From: Candidatus Heimdallarchaeota archaeon
GTDB taxonomy: Archaea; Asgardarchaeota; Heimdallarchaeia; Heimdallarchaeales; Kariarchaeaceae
Length of the DNA stretch: 7,742 bases
Direction: 5' to 3'
Assembly: GCA_022574115.1 (NCBI GenBank)
Contig: JACZSS010000107.1
Location: forward strand, 1 to 7,742
Shown here one piece after another: positions 4,581-7,742 of the stretch. The notes under the pieces were generated by a model that saw only the letters and a program-made list of their open reading frames with translations, did not search any database and had not been told where the DNA came from. Made by a program: the position numbers and the translations under genes. Numbering within the stretch: the first letter of the stretch is position 1; every line of letters starts with the position of its first letter.

Positions 4581-6860
4581 ATGTCAGCCTTAATCAATGA
4601 TTTATATCGAACTGGAGATTACGAGGCTGCCCTAAGTAAAATCACCCATAACAAACTGAATATTGAAAATCTTAACAATGAAATTTTTGAATACCAGCTA
4701 ATCAAAAGCGAAATTTTAGCTGATCAAGAAAAATTTGATGAAAGCCTGAGTTTTACGTCCGAAATTTATCAGTTAGCAAAAACGTATGATTTTGGCATCT
4801 ATCAGTTCAAATGTCTTCTCCAGCTGTCAAAATTGCATTTCGCACAATATAATGTTCAAATGGCTAAAGACTCTCTTGCTCAAGCTGAACATCTTCTTAG
4901 CCAATACAAACAAGAGTTAACAACGGATTTACACTATGAATACTTGAGCAAATATTACCGAATTAAGGGTCGATTACTTCAATTCGACGGGGCTCATGAT
5001 GATGCACTTGTCGAATATGAGAAGTCTCGTGAAGTGGCACAGGATCACAACGATGACTTTGATCTATCTCATGCCTTCAATTCAATTGGCACTTACTATC
5101 TTGATAAAGCAGATTTTCTGGAAGCATTGACACTGTTTGAAAAAGCGCTGACGATACGAGAGCAATACGAAAATAAGTACTTGGTAATTAACTCTTTGAA
5201 CAATATAGGACTTGCTTATCTTAATCAAGGTGAGTTGGATAAGTCCTTAGCTCAATATGAAAGATCTTTAGTTTTGACAAAGCAATATCAACTGAAAGAA
5301 ACCACATCTAATTTGTACAATAATATCGGGTTAATCTACCAATACCAAGGAGATTTAGGAACATCTGTATATTATCACAATCTTTCAATGGAAATCAATC
5401 AGGAGATAGATAGTAAGATCAATCTCTCCATATCCTATAACAATTTAGGTCTGATTTACCTAATGCAGGGTGATTTGAACAATGCTTTGGATTATCAACT
5501 AAAAGGTCTTAAAATAGCTGAAGAGACGAATGATGAATTAAAAATTGCAGGATCGTATAATAATATTGGACTAATCTATCAGCAAAAAGGGGAGTTACAT
5601 CGAGCACTTATTTATCATTATCGTCATTTGAAAAATTCAGAAAAGCATGACTTAAAACAAGATATGGCAACGGCATTTGTTAACATTGGATCAATTTACC
5701 AAATCCAAGGAAAATATGAAAATGCCAAAGAAAATTTTCTTAAAACTCTAGGCCTTGACCAAGCGATCGGTAATGATATCGATATTTCAGAAAGCCTCTA
5801 TAATATGATTATTTTAGAATTGGAGAACGCAAAAATTGAGTTTGCAAGAGAATACTTAGATCAATTGGAAAATATCAATGACAAAACACAAAATAAAATC
5901 ATCGATCTTAGGTACAGGCTAGCAGAAGCTATTTTTAACAAACGCCTGGGAAGGACCATAAATCGCGCAAAGTCCCAAGAACTATTACAAACCATCGCAC
6001 ACGAGGATCTTATCGATCACGAGCTGACTGTTTATGCCAAATTAAATCTTTGTGACCTTCTTCTGACCGAATTAAAAAATACTAGTGATGAAGATGTGTT
6101 AGGTGAAATAAATTTCCTTGTCGATGATTTAGTCAAAATTGCCGAAAAGCAACAATCATACAGATTGCTCGGGGAGATCTATTTGCTTAAATCCAAGTTA
6201 GCACTGCTCCAATTGGATATTGATTTGGCGAAGGAAATGCTAAAGAAAGCGAGTGAAGTAGTGTTCGATAAAGGACTGACAAATTTGTCTTTAAAAATTT
6301 CAAACCAACATGATATTTTACTGGATCAGGAAGATAAACTTGAGAGCTTTATTAGAAATAATGCTTCTCTCAAGGACCGATTGGAAGAAATCCGATTGGA
6401 TGAACTTGTGACCAATTTAATTAACCGAAGACCTGAAGAAGAACAAAGAGAACCTGAAACTCCAGAGCTTTTGTTAATTTTAAACAAGGGTGGAATCCCA
6501 TTATACCGAAAAATTTTTTCCACCGCTTTTGAAGTTAAAAATGAGCTCCTAGGTGGCTTTATCTCCGCACTACACTCAATGAGTGAAGATATATTCAAAT
6601 CGAAAAATGCTACCCAACGGATAAGACATGATGATTTCATTGTTATAATTCAACCAGATGATCAATTATTATTTTCGTACGTTTTTATGGGTCAATCTTA
6701 TCAAGCTCAAACTAAATTAGAGGACTATATCAACAGGATAAGAGATTCATCAACAATTTGGAGTGCATTAAACCGTAAGGTATCAGGACTCACTAAATCA
6801 GAAAAAGACGGAATGGATATTTTAACGGACGATATTTTCAATGTAAATAATTATGCATAA
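4581..6860 (+). CDS. TPR-repeat protein with C-terminal longin/roadblock-like domain
   Basis: A 759-residue soluble protein (765 if the upstream ATG at 4563 is used; residue numbers here count from 4563). I prefer 4581 because the TATATA box at 4547-4552 would place transcription start between the two ATGs. Residues 9-110 hold degenerate helical repeats. From 132 to about 411 come seven TPRs with the consensus YNNIGLIYxxxGxLxxAL; the consensus Gly falls at 136, 176, 216, 256, 296, 336 and 376, an exact 40-residue period. TPR superhelices bind partner peptides. Residues 430-625 are helical, with a charged linker around 622-634 (RRPEEEQREPETPE). Residues 635-735 form a compact alpha/beta domain: LLLILNKGGIPLY, ISALHSMSEDIF, DDFIVIIQ, LLFSYVFMGQSY, then a helix. 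Its topology suggests a longin/roadblock-type fold (inferred). It converges on a small-GTPase gene, with abutting stop codons. Confidence 0.9.
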   Translation: MSALINDLYRTGDYEAALSKITHNKLNIENLNNEIFEYQLIKSEILADQEKFDESLSFTSEIYQLAKTYDFGIYQFKCLLQLSKLHFAQYNVQMAKDSLAQAEHLLSQYKQELTTDLHYEYLSKYYRIKGRLLQFDGAHDDALVEYEKSREVAQDHNDDFDLSHAFNSIGTYYLDKADFLEALTLFEKALTIREQYENKYLVINSLNNIGLAYLNQGELDKSLAQYERSLVLTKQYQLKETTSNLYNNIGLIYQYQGDLGTSVYYHNLSMEINQEIDSKINLSISYNNLGLIYLMQGDLNNALDYQLKGLKIAEETNDELKIAGSYNNIGLIYQQKGELHRALIYHYRHLKNSEKHDLKQDMATAFVNIGSIYQIQGKYENAKENFLKTLGLDQAIGNDIDISESLYNMIILELENAKIEFAREYLDQLENINDKTQNKIIDLRYRLAEAIFNKRLGRTINRAKSQELLQTIAHEDLIDHELTVYAKLNLCDLLLTELKNTSDEDVLGEINFLVDDLVKIAEKQQSYRLLGEIYLLKSKLALLQLDIDLAKEMLKKASEVVFDKGLTNLSLKISNQHDILLDQEDKLESFIRNNASLKDRLEEIRLDELVTNLINRRPEEEQREPETPELLLILNKGGIPLYRKIFSTAFEVKNELLGGFISALHSMSEDIFKSKNATQRIRHDDFIVIIQPDDQLLFSYVFMGQSYQAQTKLEDYINRIRDSSTIWSALNRKVSGLTKSEKDGMDILTDDIFNVNNYA
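4956..5795 (+). repeat. Seven tandem 120-bp TPR units
   Basis: Within the TPR gene, seven units of exactly 40 codons follow without insertion or deletion; the hydrophobic-Gly (IG/LG/KG) core recurs at codons 136, 176, 216, 256, 296, 336 and 376 (counted from 4563). At the DNA level the units differ at many third codon positions (compare AATATCGGGTTAATC with AATATTGGACTAATC), so the array is old and held by selection on protein, not a recent amplification. Units 3-6 are the most alike. Confidence 0.85.
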
Positions 6861-7742
6861 TTAGGTAATGTTATACCATTTTAAGACCGATTCGTGTATT
6901 TTATCTCTTAACTCTGCTAACGTTGCCCTTATGCCCTTTGTTATACTACTACCCTCAACGGGCGAATATGCATTAATCACAAAGTTGATGTTCTGCTCTA
7001 AAGTAAATTTACGAAAATCATTCATCGCTTTATGTAAAAATCCGTCAATTAAGCCTTTTAATCCTGCAAGAACGTTGGTTAATTCTTTGTCAGCATTAAT
7101 GCCAATTACATACAATTCATTTCCACCTCTAGCCTTAAGATTCTCAACTATGAAAGTGATGTAATAAAAAATACCTAGCGGTTTTTGCCATGTATAGGTT
7201 CCCGTTACTGACAAGTTTGAAATGATATCCTCATAATCAAATGATGAAATGAGTTTTACCGCTGAAACTTTTTCATCACCTAATTCCAAATCGGGTGCTG
7301 CTGATGTTGCAATGACAATCGGGCCTTGGACTTGATTCATACAAAAAATATATGCAACAGGAAAATTTCGAAATCTGTCATCTGGAATTATCTTCTGAAA
7401 TGTATTGTCTTGCTGTTTATTCTTGATCCAGTCCAAAATCAGACTGCTAAATTCCAAGATCCCTGGATAAACATTTTCCCCGGTTTTTGCACTACTCCGA
7501 ATTGATGAAACTTGAAAATTGTAGTTCTCAGTTGAAATAAGCTCTTTCGTAAAGGCGAGCTGGTTTTCTGCGGTGATATAATTGCTAGAAGTTTTCTCCA
7601 AATCAATTTTATTGCCGATGATCAACAGTGGAATGTCATTTTGGCCAGTCGAATTTATAAAATTCTGAATCCAATTGCGGATATCGTCAAACGATTTCTG
7701 GTCTACAATATCGAAAACCGCGATAACTCCCACTGCTCCTTT
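6861..7742 (-). CDS. Ras/Rab-like small GTPase with C-terminal longin-like domain (N terminus outside window)
   Basis: The frame is open to the right edge (codons KGA precede the GTG at 7733), so the gene is partial and the P-loop, switch I and DxxG motifs lie outside. Numbering from 7733, GVIAVFDIVDQKSFDDI matches the segment after switch II in Rab/Ras proteins. IIGNKIDL (38-45) is the G4 motif, and SSAKTGENV (80-88) is G5. The G domain ends near residue 107. Residues about 124-240 form a second alpha/beta domain: AYIFCMNQVQGPIVIAT as a beta hairpin, IFYYITFIVENLKARGG and ELYVIGIN as strands with a turn, then a long helix. This resembles longin/roadblock-type domains (inferred from topology). 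A tail of about 45 residues ends in WYNIT, with no C-terminal cysteine, so Rab-style prenylation is unlikely. Two-domain Rag/Gtr GTPases are the nearest architectural parallel, though this G domain looks Rab/Ras-like. Confidence 0.9.
   Translation of the reverse strand, partial: KGAVGVIAVFDIVDQKSFDDIRNWIQNFINSTGQNDIPLLIIGNKIDLEKTSSNYITAENQLAFTKELISTENYNFQVSSIRSSAKTGENVYPGILEFSSLILDWIKNKQQDNTFQKIIPDDRFRNFPVAYIFCMNQVQGPIVIATSAAPDLELGDEKVSAVKLISSFDYEDIISNLSVTGTYTWQKPLGIFYYITFIVENLKARGGNELYVIGINADKELTNVLAGLKGLIDGFLHKAMNDFRKFTLEQNINFVINAYSPVEGSSITKGIRATLAELRDKIHESVLKWYNIT

Noticed and set aside
6326..6640. 104-codon minus-strand open frame inside the TPR gene
   Set aside because: Ser-rich translation is what the antisense of this charged helical region gives; the sense frame has a continuous domain.
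6868..7164. 98-codon plus-strand open frame inside the GTPase gene
   Set aside because: Opposite to the conserved C-terminal domain of the GTPase, and the translation shows no recognisable features.

Overview
The window looks like an Asgard-type archaeal chromosome fragment. The case rests on four things. A Ras/Rab-like small GTPase (NKID and SAK motifs) carries an extra C-terminal domain. A long TPR protein ends in a small alpha/beta domain of longin/roadblock aspect. Start codons lack Shine-Dalgarno sequences but have archaeal TATA boxes about 23-32 bp upstream. The DNA is A+T-rich, with Lys/Asn/Ile-rich proteins. Assignment to Asgard archaea is an inference; no rRNA or marker gene is present.

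Layout, left to right. (1) Positions 3-428, + strand: the C-terminal end of a charged, helical protein of unknown function, cut by the left edge. (2) Positions 125-2848, - strand: a very large multi-pass membrane protein whose two halves both look like GT-C glycosyltransferase modules; its tail overlaps gene 1 by about 300 bp. (3) Positions 2885-3217, - strand: a 110-aa protein with two copies of an acidic TerB/EF-hand-like motif, probably co-transcribed with gene 2. (4) Positions 3218-3424: a divergent promoter region with a 13-bp palindrome close to the midpoint of the two predicted TATA boxes. (5) Positions 3425-4426, + strand: a bactofilin-like beta-helix protein with a SHOCT-like N terminus. 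(6) Positions 4427-4580: an intergenic region with a long hairpin, a second A/T palindrome and a TATA box. (7) Positions 4581-6860, + strand: a TPR protein with seven 40-residue repeats in perfect phase and a C-terminal longin/roadblock-like domain. (8) Positions 6861-7742, - strand: a small GTPase with a fused C-terminal longin-like domain, cut by the right edge. Its stop codon directly abuts that of the TPR gene (TAATTA).

Functionally, the right half groups a polymer-forming scaffold candidate, a TPR adaptor and a GTPase, the last two each ending in what looks like a longin/roadblock-type domain. This suggests a membrane- or cytoskeleton-linked GTPase module, but that is a hypothesis from neighbourhood and domain types. 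The left half (GT-C protein plus TerB-like protein) is probably a separate unit concerned with lipid-linked sugar transfer at the membrane. No tRNA, rRNA, CRISPR, IS element or integration site was seen. Apart from the gene 1/gene 2 conflict at the left end, the window is densely packed and no gap between genes exceeds about 210 bp.
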